Both the position numbers and the translations under genes were made by a program. A stretch of DNA of 64,000 bases from Comamonas odontotermitis (GTDB lineage Bacteria > Pseudomonadota > Gammaproteobacteria > Burkholderiales > Burkholderiaceae_C): contig NZ_JACHKZ010000001.1 of NCBI RefSeq assembly GCF_014207855.1, forward strand, positions 1 to 64,000, given 5' to 3'. Below, in pieces: positions 48,877 through 56,460 of the stretch. Numbering within the stretch: the stretch's first letter is position 1; every line of letters starts with the position of its first letter. The notes under the pieces were generated by a model that had not been told where the DNA came from, did no database searches, and worked only from the letters and a program-made list of their open reading frames with translations.

Positions 48877-51318
48877 ATGAACAAGGTCTATACCAACAAG
48901 TGGAATGCGGCGCGGGGCGCCTGGGTGGCATGCTCGGAGGCCACGCGGCGGGCGGGCAAAACCACCGTGGTTGCCTTGGCACTGACTGCGGTGACCACCG
49001 GTTCGGCCTGGGCTGTGACTTGCACGCCCGATGCCAATGGCTCCTATTTTGCAGGTTGGGTTCAGCCCGCCCCGAATCCTTACACCAACAACTGCGACAC
49101 GGTACCTGCAACCACTGCATCCCCGACGGTACTGGCTCCTGCGGCCAGTTGGTATGTATTGACGCGCAGCGCCCTGACAGCCCCCAACGATGTCGTCACC
49201 ATCGGCGCAACGAATATTTCCTATACCGGCGCCAATGGCTTTTCGGCAATCGGCAACCAATTTCTCACCCACGGCAGCATCAACTTCACCGATGTGACGG
49301 CCAACCTGACCAACAGCGGCGGCGGTGGCGGTATCGGTGGCATTGGCACCCACTCCACGGTAGCCATGAATGGCACCAACTTCAACCTGACCTCCAACAG
49401 CAACTATACCGGCGGCAACTCCAGCGGCGGGGTAGCGTCCTATGCCGTGCTGGCAGGCTCCTCCGTGGACGCCGCCGAGCCAGCCAGCAACAACGGCAAG
49501 TACTCCACCATCACGCTTGACAATGCAACCATCAGCCAGACTACGGCAGGCGGCGTAGGTCTTTTCTCCCAACCCATTCTGAACAGTGGCCTGCGAGCCA
49601 TCCAAGGCGCTGGTTCTTCCAATGGAGGCAGTGCAGGCAAGATCGAGATCAAGAATGCGCTGAACATGACGTTGACGGGTGGCCGCATCGAAGGCATTTA
49701 CGTCTCGGGCGCAGGCACCGACACCAATGGCAACGAAGCCGTCTCGCAAGTTATCCTGGGCAACACCACCATCAAGATGGTGAAAACCGGTACCCAAACC
49801 ACGGACAGCAGCGCCATCAAGGTTGGCAAATCCCGGGCCGTGGGCACGGGCAAGGGCCTGCTTGTCTCCAACGGTGCCTTGAGCATTGACATGGATCCTG
49901 CCTGGCAATCTGGCACAGGCCCGCTGCTCGTCCCCTACCAGCCGTACATGAGCCCGGCCATCAAAATGGCCGTCAGCGGCTCGCAATTGCTTGCCAATGG
50001 CGCCAACAGCTCCGCCAACATCAACGCCAGCCGCTCCGCACTGGCCATTGGGATTGACGACTGGGGGAGCAATGTGGATTCGCAAGGCATCCAGGCTCTC
50101 TTTAGCAAGGCCACCGTCAAGACCCAATCCACAACGGCCCCGCTGTTGATGGCCGACAGCGGCCAGCAAGGCGTGCAGATGCTGTTTGACAACGCTTCCG
50201 ATCTGACGGCAGCGAGCAATGGCTACTTGATCGACATCATTAAATACCGCAGCTCCACGAATCCCAGTTCCGTGGCGCTGACGCTGGACCACGGCAGTAT
50301 TGCCAAGGGCCTGACCAACCAGTCCTATGCAACATCGACACTGAATGTGGCGGTGAACAATGCATCCACCTGGAATCTGGTGGAAAAAAGCAACGGCGAC
50401 AAGACATCCACCTACACCACATTCGGCATGACGGCAGGGTCGACACTCAACGCCTTCAAGGCGGGAGCTGCCGCGTTCGTGATGAACGGGCCGGTGAGCT
50501 CGGACGCCTCCACCATCAACCTGGTGGACGGCGCACCCGACGACGTGCTGACCGTGCAGCCCAGCTATACCGGCAGCAACGGCGCCGCGCTGGCGGTAGA
50601 TACCTGCCTCGCAGGCAGCGGCGCGGCGTCGGATATTCTCCGGGTCGCGGGCGACACCAGCGGCACTACCGTGCTGAAGGTGACGCCATTCACCGATGCA
50701 GCCTGCCCCGGCGCCGACACCACCACCACCGGCGATGGCAAAGGCATTCTTGTGGTGCAGGTAACAGGCAACTCCAACGCCGTCTTCTCGCTGGAGGGCG
50801 GAGCCGTCACCCAGGGCAACTACGTCTACAGCCTGGTGAAAGTGGGCAACGACTGGTATCTGCAATCGCAGCTTGGCACTGGCACCATCACCGTCGCCAA
50901 GCAGGTGAACGCCCCTGCCGATGCGCCCGCCTTCAGCGGTGCCATTCCATTCACGCTGACGTGTTCCACGCCTGCTTTCTCGCAGGCGGGCAGCATTGCA
51001 GTCGCCAGCAACCAGGGCAGCGCAGCCCCCATTACTGTCGCCGCTGGCAGCACCTGCGCGGTGGAAGAAGGTGCGTTGCCCACCCCTCCGGCGGGCTACC
51101 GCTGGGGCCCGGCCACCTTGCCTGCGGCCAGTGCGCCCATGGCATCTGCAGGCGCGCAAACCTTAACCATCGTCAATACCTTGGTGAAAGACACAGCACA
51201 GCCCCGCCCGCCCGCGCCTGTGCCCACCAACACGCCGCTGGCCTTGGGTGGACTGAGCGCATTGATCGGCATGGCGGCATTGCTGCGCCAGCGGCGCGGC
51301 CGCAAGCACACCCGCTGA
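48877..51318 (+). CDS. Large surface protein: ESPR signal, autotransporter-like passenger, C-terminal IPTL-type anchor
   Basis: An 813-residue protein. The start MNKVYTNKWNAARGAWVACSE is an extended signal peptide region (ESPR) as in type V secreted proteins, with cleavage near AWA-VTC. Residues about 50-640 are Gly/Asn/Ser/Thr-rich, in the style of a beta-helix passenger (many LTNSGGGG, ITLDNATISQT, GRIEGIYVSG motifs), ending with a pertactin-like LTVQPSYTGSNGAALAVDT...DILRVAGDTSGTTVLKV. There is no 12-strand translocator barrel. Instead a domain TITVAKQVNAPADAPAF...FTLTCS (about 670-770) is followed by PPAPVPTNTPLALGG, a hydrophobic helix and RQRRGRKHTR, resembling an IPTL/PEP-CTERM-like anchor. 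The function is probably adhesion or surface structure. Confidence 0.75.
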   Translation: MNKVYTNKWNAARGAWVACSEATRRAGKTTVVALALTAVTTGSAWAVTCTPDANGSYFAGWVQPAPNPYTNNCDTVPATTASPTVLAPAASWYVLTRSALTAPNDVVTIGATNISYTGANGFSAIGNQFLTHGSINFTDVTANLTNSGGGGGIGGIGTHSTVAMNGTNFNLTSNSNYTGGNSSGGVASYAVLAGSSVDAAEPASNNGKYSTITLDNATISQTTAGGVGLFSQPILNSGLRAIQGAGSSNGGSAGKIEIKNALNMTLTGGRIEGIYVSGAGTDTNGNEAVSQVILGNTTIKMVKTGTQTTDSSAIKVGKSRAVGTGKGLLVSNGALSIDMDPAWQSGTGPLLVPYQPYMSPAIKMAVSGSQLLANGANSSANINASRSALAIGIDDWGSNVDSQGIQALFSKATVKTQSTTAPLLMADSGQQGVQMLFDNASDLTAASNGYLIDIIKYRSSTNPSSVALTLDHGSIAKGLTNQSYATSTLNVAVNNASTWNLVEKSNGDKTSTYTTFGMTAGSTLNAFKAGAAAFVMNGPVSSDASTINLVDGAPDDVLTVQPSYTGSNGAALAVDTCLAGSGAASDILRVAGDTSGTTVLKVTPFTDAACPGADTTTTGDGKGILVVQVTGNSNAVFSLEGGAVTQGNYVYSLVKVGNDWYLQSQLGTGTITVAKQVNAPADAPAFSGAIPFTLTCSTPAFSQAGSIAVASNQGSAAPITVAAGSTCAVEEGALPTPPAGYRWGPATLPAASAPMASAGAQTLTIVNTLVKDTAQPRPPAPVPTNTPLALGGLSALIGMAALLRQRRGRKHTR

Positions 51319-51376
51319 TGCGACATTGCCGCTGAAGGCCGCGTGACTGCAAGTTCTTCAGCGGCAGGCCGCTTGG

Positions 51377-51406
51377 AAAAAAGGAGCGTCGCTACGCTCC
51401 TTTTTT
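51377..51406. terminator. Bidirectional terminator between the surface protein gene and the encapsulin operon
   Basis: AAAAAAGGAGCG (51377-51388) pairs perfectly with CGCTCCTTTTTT (51395-51406). It serves both convergent units. Confidence 0.94.
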
Positions 51407-51418
51407 GCGTCGCACCAT

Positions 51419-53374
51419 TCAACGCCTCTGGCTGGCCAGCCGCCGCACCACAGCCACCAATTGATCGATTTCGTCAAAGGTGTTGTAGAAGGCTACCGAA
51501 GGCCGCACCGCAGTCTCTACCCCAAAGCGCCGCAGAATGGGCTGGGCGCAATGGTGGCCGGTGCGCACGGCAATACCCTCGTCGTTCAGCGCCTTGCCCA
51601 CCTCGTCTGTGGTGTAACCGGCCAGGGTGAAAGACAGCACGCTCGCCTTGCCTGGTACGGTGCCGATCAGGCGCAGGCCGGGAATGGTTGCCAATTGCTG
51701 CATGCCATAGTCAACCAGTGCATGCTCATACTGGCTGATGGCATGGATGCCGATGCGCTCCACGTACTCCAACGCCGCGCCCAGGCCCACGGCATCGGCA
51801 ATATTGCCGGTGCCCGCCTCGAAGGTATTGGGCAGCGGCTGGAACACGGTTTTCTCGAAGGTCACATCCGCAATCATGTTGCCGCCGCCTTGCCAGGGTG
51901 GCATGGCTTCGAGCACTTCGCGCCGTCCCCACAGCACGCCGATGCCGGTGGGCGCGAAGATCTTGTGGCCGGAGAAGACGAAGAAATCCGCGCCAATCTC
52001 CTGTACATCGACCGGCGTATGCGCAATCGACTGCGCACCGTCCACCAAGGTGGTAATCCCGCGCTGGCGGGCGATCTGCACCACCTCCCTGACCGGCACC
52101 ACCGTGCCCAGCACGTTGGAGACATGGCCAATGGCGACGATCCTGGTGCGGTCGTTCAGCAGCTTCTGGTATTCGTCCAGGCGGATCTGGCCCTGCTCGT
52201 CCACCGGAATCACGCGCAGCCGCGCACCCTTGGCCTGCGCCAGCTGCTGCCAGGGCACGATGTTGGCATGGTGCTCCAGGTGGCTGACGACGATCTCGTC
52301 GCCCTCGCCCACGTTCTGCCCACCCCAGGCCTTGGCCACCAGGTTGATCGCCTCGGTGGTGCCCCGCACAAAGATCACCTCGCGCGCATCGGGCGCGTGG
52401 ATGAAGCGGCGCACCACTTCGCGCGCATGCTCGTAGGCATCCGTGGCGCGGGCCGCCAGCGTATGGGCCGCGCGGTGGATGTTGGAGTTTTCGTGTTCGT
52501 AGAAATAACGGATGCGCTCGATCACCTGGCGCGGCTTGTGCGTGGTGGCGGCGTTGTCCAGCCAGACCAGCTGCTTTCCGTTCACGCGCTCGGCCAGAAT
52601 GGGGAAATCCCGGCGCACCGCGTTGATATCAAAAGGCGGGTGGCGGTCTGCCTGCGATTGCGGGGTTTTGCCCTGCTCGCCATGCGGATGGGGCTTGGCC
52701 GGTGTGACAAAACCGCTCGGCAGTTGAACTGCGTGGGCAAAGTAATACTGCGGCGCAGCAGAAGAAGCCGGTATCGCAGGCGCTGCAGTTGCACTGCGCG
52801 GCCCGCGCAGATCAATGCCTTCCAAGCCAGAGGCAGGCGCAGCGGCACGGGCCAGCTGGGCCAAGGCCAGCAGGCCATCATCTGGCGCTGGCGTATCTGC
52901 CTGCTGTTGTAAAAAATAATAGCTGCTTGCGCTTTCTGCATCAGCATATGCATCGGTTTTGGCATAAGCCGGCACCGCCTGCGGCACGCCTTGCACACTG
53001 GCGCCCAGGCGCGGCTCGTAGGCGGGCAGGTTGCTCAGCACACTGTCGGGCACGCCATTGCCTGCCTGCGCATGCGGCAGCAAGGCAGGCGCCCGGTGGG
53101 CGAGCGACAGCACGGGCGTTGGCGACGCTGGCAGCAGGTTGGCACCCGGTGCCACGCCCTGCGGTATCGGTGTGCCCGGCACGCTCGGGCCCAGGCCCGC
53201 GGGGCTTGCCAAGGGCGAACCCGGCGGCGCGACATTGACGGGCGCCTGTATGCCTGGCGGCACAGCGCCAGCGCCCGGGCGCTCGCTGAACAAGGCGCTG
53301 GCCATCTGCGCCAACACCTCAGGGGAAATGGGCGCGGCCGCCAGATCCGGCGCGCCCGTGACGGTGGAAACCAT
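51419..53374 (-). CDS. Encapsulin cargo cysteine desulfurase (SufS-like, with N-terminal loading extension)
   Basis: The 651-residue PLP enzyme removes sulfur from cysteine to give alanine and an enzyme persulfide. The type II (SufS-like) catalytic core starts near 248 (FDINAVRRDFPILAERVNG). His-rich PLP contacts lie in SHLEHHANIVPWQQ, the PLP Lys471 in FVFSGHKIF, and the active Cys609 in RTGHHCAQP. About 245 residues of Pro/Ala/Gly-rich, probably disordered sequence precede the core. This includes a possible short helix (PEVLAQMASALFS, 18-30) and two YYF motifs (152-154 and 210-212). Such extensions direct cysteine desulfurases into family 2A encapsulins, and the shell gene lies 14 bp upstream. 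It is the last gene of the five-gene minus-strand operon. Confidence 0.93.
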   Translation of the reverse strand: MVSTVTGAPDLAAAPISPEVLAQMASALFSERPGAGAVPPGIQAPVNVAPPGSPLASPAGLGPSVPGTPIPQGVAPGANLLPASPTPVLSLAHRAPALLPHAQAGNGVPDSVLSNLPAYEPRLGASVQGVPQAVPAYAKTDAYADAESASSYYFLQQQADTPAPDDGLLALAQLARAAAPASGLEGIDLRGPRSATAAPAIPASSAAPQYYFAHAVQLPSGFVTPAKPHPHGEQGKTPQSQADRHPPFDINAVRRDFPILAERVNGKQLVWLDNAATTHKPRQVIERIRYFYEHENSNIHRAAHTLAARATDAYEHAREVVRRFIHAPDAREVIFVRGTTEAINLVAKAWGGQNVGEGDEIVVSHLEHHANIVPWQQLAQAKGARLRVIPVDEQGQIRLDEYQKLLNDRTRIVAIGHVSNVLGTVVPVREVVQIARQRGITTLVDGAQSIAHTPVDVQEIGADFFVFSGHKIFAPTGIGVLWGRREVLEAMPPWQGGGNMIADVTFEKTVFQPLPNTFEAGTGNIADAVGLGAALEYVERIGIHAISQYEHALVDYGMQQLATIPGLRLIGTVPGKASVLSFTLAGYTTDEVGKALNDEGIAVRTGHHCAQPILRRFGVETAVRPSVAFYNTFDEIDQLVAVVRRLASQRR

Positions 53375-53388
53375 GGCTGCCCCTTCGC

Positions 53389-54321
53389 TTATTTATAGGT
53401 ATCGGGGTAATCGTGGTACTTGTTGATTTCCACGTCGTCCAGAACCGCCAGCGCGTCGGGCGTGAGCACGGCCAGCGAGCAGTACAGCGAAATCAGGTAG
53501 CTGGCGATGGCATGGTTGTTGATGCCCATGAAGCGCACCGACAGCCCCGGCCCCTGCTCGCCCGGCAGGCCGGGCTGAAACAGCCCCACCACGCCCTGTC
53601 GCTTGTCGCCCACGCGCAGCAGCAAGATCTTGCTCTTGCCATCGGCCACCGGCACCTTGTCCGAAGGGATCAGCGGCACACCGCGCCAGGTGATGAACTG
53701 GCTGCCAAACAGGCTGACGGTCGGCGGCGGCGTGCCGCGGCGCGTGGCCTCGCGGCCAAAGGCGGCAATGGTCAGCGGATGGGCCAGAAAGAACGCGGGC
53801 TCCTTCCACACCTTGGTCAGCAGCTCGTCCAGGTCATCGGGCGTGGGCGCTCCGGTCAAGGGAAAGATGCGCTGCTCGTCCGTCACCTGGGCCAGCAGGC
53901 CGTAGTCGGGGTTGTTGATGAGCTCGCTTTCCTGGTTTTCCTTGATCGTCTCGATGGTCAGGCGCAGCTGCTCCTTGATCTGGTCGTGCGGGCTGCTGTA
54001 GAGATCGGACACGCGGGTGTGCACATCCAGCACGGTACTGACGGCGTTCAGGTAGAACTCGCGCGGCGCCTCCTCGTACTCGACAAAAGTGCGGGGCAGC
54101 TGGTTCTCATGCTCCTTGGCGGTGCATGCCACCTTGATGGCCTCGGGGTTCTTGACCTGGTTGAGCCGGTAGATGCCCGCCTCCACTGGCACCCACTGCA
54201 GCAGATGGGTGAGCCAGCGCGGGCTGATGGTGGCGAGTTGGGGAACTGTCTTGGTGGCATTGGCCAACTGGCGTGCTGCCACATCGCCCAAAGCGGTGGT
54301 ACCGCCCACATTTGCTGTCAT
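53389..54321 (-). CDS. Family 2A encapsulin shell protein (SrpI/MMP-I type)
   Basis: The 310-residue HK97-fold shell protein assembles into an icosahedral nanocompartment. Family features are the N-terminal extended arm (ARQLANATKTVPQLATISPRWLTHLLQWVPVEAGIYRLN, core ISPRWLTHLLQWVPVEAG), the EYEEAPREFYL segment, TRVSDLYSSPHDQIKEQLRL in the E-loop/P-domain region, NNPDYGLL, AFFLAHPLTIAAFGREATRRG, and the late FMGINNHAIASYLISLYCS. There is no cyclic-nucleotide-binding domain, which separates it from family 2B. It is very similar to SrpI and the mycobacterial major membrane protein I as I recall them. CGGAG precedes ATG 54321. It is directly upstream of its cargo desulfurase gene. Confidence 0.94.
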   Translation of the reverse strand: MTANVGGTTALGDVAARQLANATKTVPQLATISPRWLTHLLQWVPVEAGIYRLNQVKNPEAIKVACTAKEHENQLPRTFVEYEEAPREFYLNAVSTVLDVHTRVSDLYSSPHDQIKEQLRLTIETIKENQESELINNPDYGLLAQVTDEQRIFPLTGAPTPDDLDELLTKVWKEPAFFLAHPLTIAAFGREATRRGTPPPTVSLFGSQFITWRGVPLIPSDKVPVADGKSKILLLRVGDKRQGVVGLFQPGLPGEQGPGLSVRFMGINNHAIASYLISLYCSLAVLTPDALAVLDDVEINKYHDYPDTYK

Positions 54322-54395
54322 AACGCACTCCGTTGTGATCGAAAAGAAGGTTGAGAGATGCCGAAATTGTTGGCGAGCGCCTTGCCGCGCTCAAC

Positions 54396-54407
54396 CGGCT
54401 ATAGCCG
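54396..54407. promoter_or_regulatory. Perfect 12-bp palindrome before the shell gene
   Basis: CGGCTATAGCCG lies in the 94-bp gap between the XRE regulator gene and the encapsulin gene. A regulator of this type binds short palindromes, so it is a candidate autoregulatory or internal-promoter operator. A longer stem GGTTGAG/CTCAACC (54349-54355 and 54390-54396) overlaps it. This is position-based inference. Confidence 0.45.
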
Positions 54408-54415
54408 CCAAGTGA

Positions 54416-54703
54416 CTAAAGAGCGGCTGGAGCTTGGCTGCAGAGGTGCTGCATCTGTGCAGACCGCGCCAGGTAATGCTGATGCAAGGCTTCGCCGCGC
54501 TGCACCAGGGCAGACTGCGCCAGATCCATGGCGCGCGCCAGCTTGCCCACGGTGGCCAGCGATACCGCGACCCTGCCGCGCTCCACCTCGCCAACGTAAG
54601 AGCGGTTCAGGTCTGCGCGCGCCGCCAACTGCTCCTGCGACCAGCCCAACGCTTCGCGCGATTGGCGCACCGCCAGCCCGAAATGCTGAGAAAACCCATT
54701 CAT
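54416..54703 (-). CDS. XRE-family helix-turn-helix regulator in the encapsulin operon
   Basis: The 95-residue Cro/C1-type protein MNGFSQHFGLAVRQSREALG has the HTH_3 domain at about 8-62: WSQEQLAARADLNRSYVGEVERG is the helix-turn-helix (core EQLAARADLNRSYVGEVE), followed by VSLATVGKLARAM. A C-terminal tail of about 30 residues rich in Gln and Ala contains one Cys (CSQAP). The start ATG 54703 overlaps the stop of the serine acetyltransferase gene (ATGA), so it is translated with the operon. It probably senses an unknown signal and controls the shell and desulfurase genes downstream or the whole operon. Confidence 0.85.
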   Translation of the reverse strand: MNGFSQHFGLAVRQSREALGWSQEQLAARADLNRSYVGEVERGRVAVSLATVGKLARAMDLAQSALVQRGEALHQHYLARSAQMQHLCSQAPAAL

Positions 54704-55641
54704 AGCGCCGCCTCCGCCGCCAGCCGCACACGCCGCTCGGCCTGGGACACTGCCTGCGCCTGCAACGAAGCCTGGGTCACGCTGGCGCCTGGCGGCACAT
54801 CCTGCGTCAGCCACACATTGCCGCCGATGACGGCCCCCGCGCCCAGGGTCACTCGCCCCAGAATCGTTGCGCCCGCATATATCACCACACCGTCTTCCAC
54901 CACCGGGTGGCGTGGCAGGCCCTTTTGCAGATGGCCCTGCGCGTCCTGCTCAAAACGCTTGGCGCCAAGCGTCACCGCCTGGTAAATGCGCACCTTACGG
55001 CCGATGACGGCGGTCTCCCCAATCACGACGCCGGTGCCATGGTCGATGAAAAAGCCCGCACCGATCTGCGCACCCGGGTGGATGTCGATGCCGGTCTCGC
55101 TGTGCGCCAGCTCCGCCACGATGCGCGCCAAAAGCGGCAGGCCCTGCTGGTAGAGCTGGTGTGCGAGGCGGTGGTGGATGAGCGCCAGCACGCCCGGGTA
55201 GCACAGCAGCACCTCATCGACGGTACGCGCGGCGGGGTCGCCCTCATAGGCGGCCTGCACATCGGTGTCCAGCAGATGGCGAATGCCGGGCAGCGTCAGC
55301 GCAAACTGGTGCGTCAGCCCATGGGCCTGGCTGGCCGCTTCCGCCAGGTCGCGCCTGCCGTAGCGCAGCTCCAGTGCGATCTGCGCCTGCAGGCCATGCA
55401 GGGCAGCATCCAGCGTGTGCGCAACATAGTGGTTTTCGCTCTCCTGCAGCAGATCGTGCGGCCCGAGCCGCATCGGAAACAGCACCCCCTTGAGCTGGGC
55501 CACCACCCGCGCCAGCGCGTCACGCGAGGGGAACTCGCGCCCGCCGGGCTCCTGCGTGCGCTGGTGGGCCTGTCGCCATTGCTGGCGCGCCTGGGCCAGC
55601 GCGGCGCTGACTTCGTCTATGGGGAAAGAACTGGTCGTCAT
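54700..55641 (-). CDS. Serine O-acetyltransferase (EpsC/CysE-type) of the encapsulin operon
   Basis: The 313-residue enzyme makes O-acetylserine from serine and acetyl-CoA, the carbon acceptor for sulfide in cysteine synthesis. An alpha-helical N-terminal domain (to about 180) is followed by left-handed beta-helix hexapeptide repeats. TGIDIHPGAQIGAGFFIDHGTG (in pieces TGIDIHPGAQIG and IDHGTGVVIGET) and the acetyl-CoA binding IYQAVTLGAK are conserved, with GNVWLTQDVPPGASV late. The N-terminal domain is of the EpsC type found in family 2A encapsulin loci. Start ATG 55641 is chosen; a longer frame overlaps the rhodanese. It lies 11 bp after the rhodanese gene and overlaps the XRE gene. Confidence 0.92.
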   Translation of the reverse strand: MTTSSFPIDEVSAALAQARQQWRQAHQRTQEPGGREFPSRDALARVVAQLKGVLFPMRLGPHDLLQESENHYVAHTLDAALHGLQAQIALELRYGRRDLAEAASQAHGLTHQFALTLPGIRHLLDTDVQAAYEGDPAARTVDEVLLCYPGVLALIHHRLAHQLYQQGLPLLARIVAELAHSETGIDIHPGAQIGAGFFIDHGTGVVIGETAVIGRKVRIYQAVTLGAKRFEQDAQGHLQKGLPRHPVVEDGVVIYAGATILGRVTLGAGAVIGGNVWLTQDVPPGASVTQASLQAQAVSQAERRVRLAAEAAL

Positions 55642-55651
55642 GGCATGCTCC

Positions 55652-56125
55652 TCAATCCTGCACCCAGGGGAGATGGTGAAAGCGCCAGCCATCACCACCG
55701 CCGCGGTGCTGCGCGGCGTCGATTTCGCCCTCAAACCCCTCCAGCACATTGAAGATTTGGGTGAAGCCTGCTGCCGCAGCCGCCTGCGCCGCCAGCACCG
55801 AGCGCTTGCCACTGCGGCACAACAGCAAGGCAACGGCCTCCTTTCCGCCGTGCGCCGCAAGCTTTGACTCCAGTTCGCGCACAAAACGCGGATTGCGCGT
55901 CAGCGCCGTGCCGGTCGCCCAGGGCACATGCACGCTGCCGGGTACGTGGCCGACAAACTTCAGCTCCTCGGCCGAGCGCACATCCACCAGCACCGCCAGG
56001 TTCTGCTGCACCAGTTGCCAGGCCTGCTGGGGCGATACACCGCCCGCATAGCCCAGCCCTTGCAGTTGTGCCTGCTGCCAGGCGGCTTCCAGAGCGGGCG
56101 GAAGAGAGATTTCCAGGGTTGTCAT
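55652..56125 (-). CDS. Rhodanese-domain sulfurtransferase of the encapsulin operon
   Basis: The 157-residue protein is a single rhodanese domain with a 30-residue N-terminal extension. Conserved LVDVRSAEELKFVGHVPGSVHVPW (core LVDVRSAEELKFVGHVPG) leads to the active loop CRSGKRS with catalytic Cys103, then AAGFTQIFNVLEGFEGE. It transfers sulfane sulfur between thiols. It is the first gene of the encapsulin operon, with ATG 56125 preceded by AAGGCCA on its strand, followed after 10 bp by the acetyltransferase. Together with the desulfurase it would form or mobilise persulfide or stored sulfur. No signal peptide, so cytoplasmic. Confidence 0.92.
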   Translation of the reverse strand: MTTLEISLPPALEAAWQQAQLQGLGYAGGVSPQQAWQLVQQNLAVLVDVRSAEELKFVGHVPGSVHVPWATGTALTRNPRFVRELESKLAAHGGKEAVALLLCRSGKRSVLAAQAAAAAGFTQIFNVLEGFEGEIDAAQHRGGGDGWRFHHLPWVQD

Positions 56126-56460
56126 CGCAGTGGCCTTTTCCTTCAAAAGATGGGTATAGCCACCAATTTAGGCGTCGGGCTACAAAACAAAAACGAATAA
56201 AAACATGATTACTAATGAATTTTTCGCATACCCAGCCATGCGCGCATGCGTCCCTGGCCTCTAGCCTCCGCCACCAAATGGGTCTATATTGAAACGACGG
56301 CTCAGGGGTGGCTCACCAACCGGCCACTGCTGCGCCCACATGCCGCGTTGCGCTTCTGCCGGGAAGCAAGCGCGGAGTCACCCAAGGGCTGCAACGCCCG
56401 CCGCAGGTGCGCAACACCGTGTATGCGGCCAGGCAAGACAGCCATCACAAGGAGACCACC
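56126..56460. other. Divergent intergenic region upstream of the encapsulin operon
   Basis: These 335 bp hold the operon promoter on the minus strand; the AT-rich part at 56165-56235 (AAAACAAAAACGAATAAAAA and ATGATTACTAATGAATTTTT) is the likely site. They also hold the promoter of the plus-strand membrane protein gene. No gene is seen. AAGGAGACC at 56449-56457 is the latter's ribosome-binding site. Confidence 0.5.

Noticed and set aside
48856..51159. A 767-codon open frame antisense to the large surface protein
   Set aside because: The plus-strand frame has an ESPR, a ribosome site and domain structure, while the antisense frame has no recognisable content.
48877..51318. Classical autotransporter (type Va) assignment
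   Set aside because: There is no C-terminal beta-barrel domain, and the C-terminus is a single helix with an Arg-rich tail.
51419..53374. Housekeeping SufS of a suf operon
   Set aside because: No sufBCDE genes are present, and the long N-terminal extension plus the adjacent shell gene identify an encapsulin cargo enzyme.
53389..54321. Bacteriophage capsid or prophage remnant
   Set aside because: The HK97-like protein has no portal, protease, terminase or tail genes nearby, and its neighbours are cysteine-metabolism genes typical of family 2A encapsulins.
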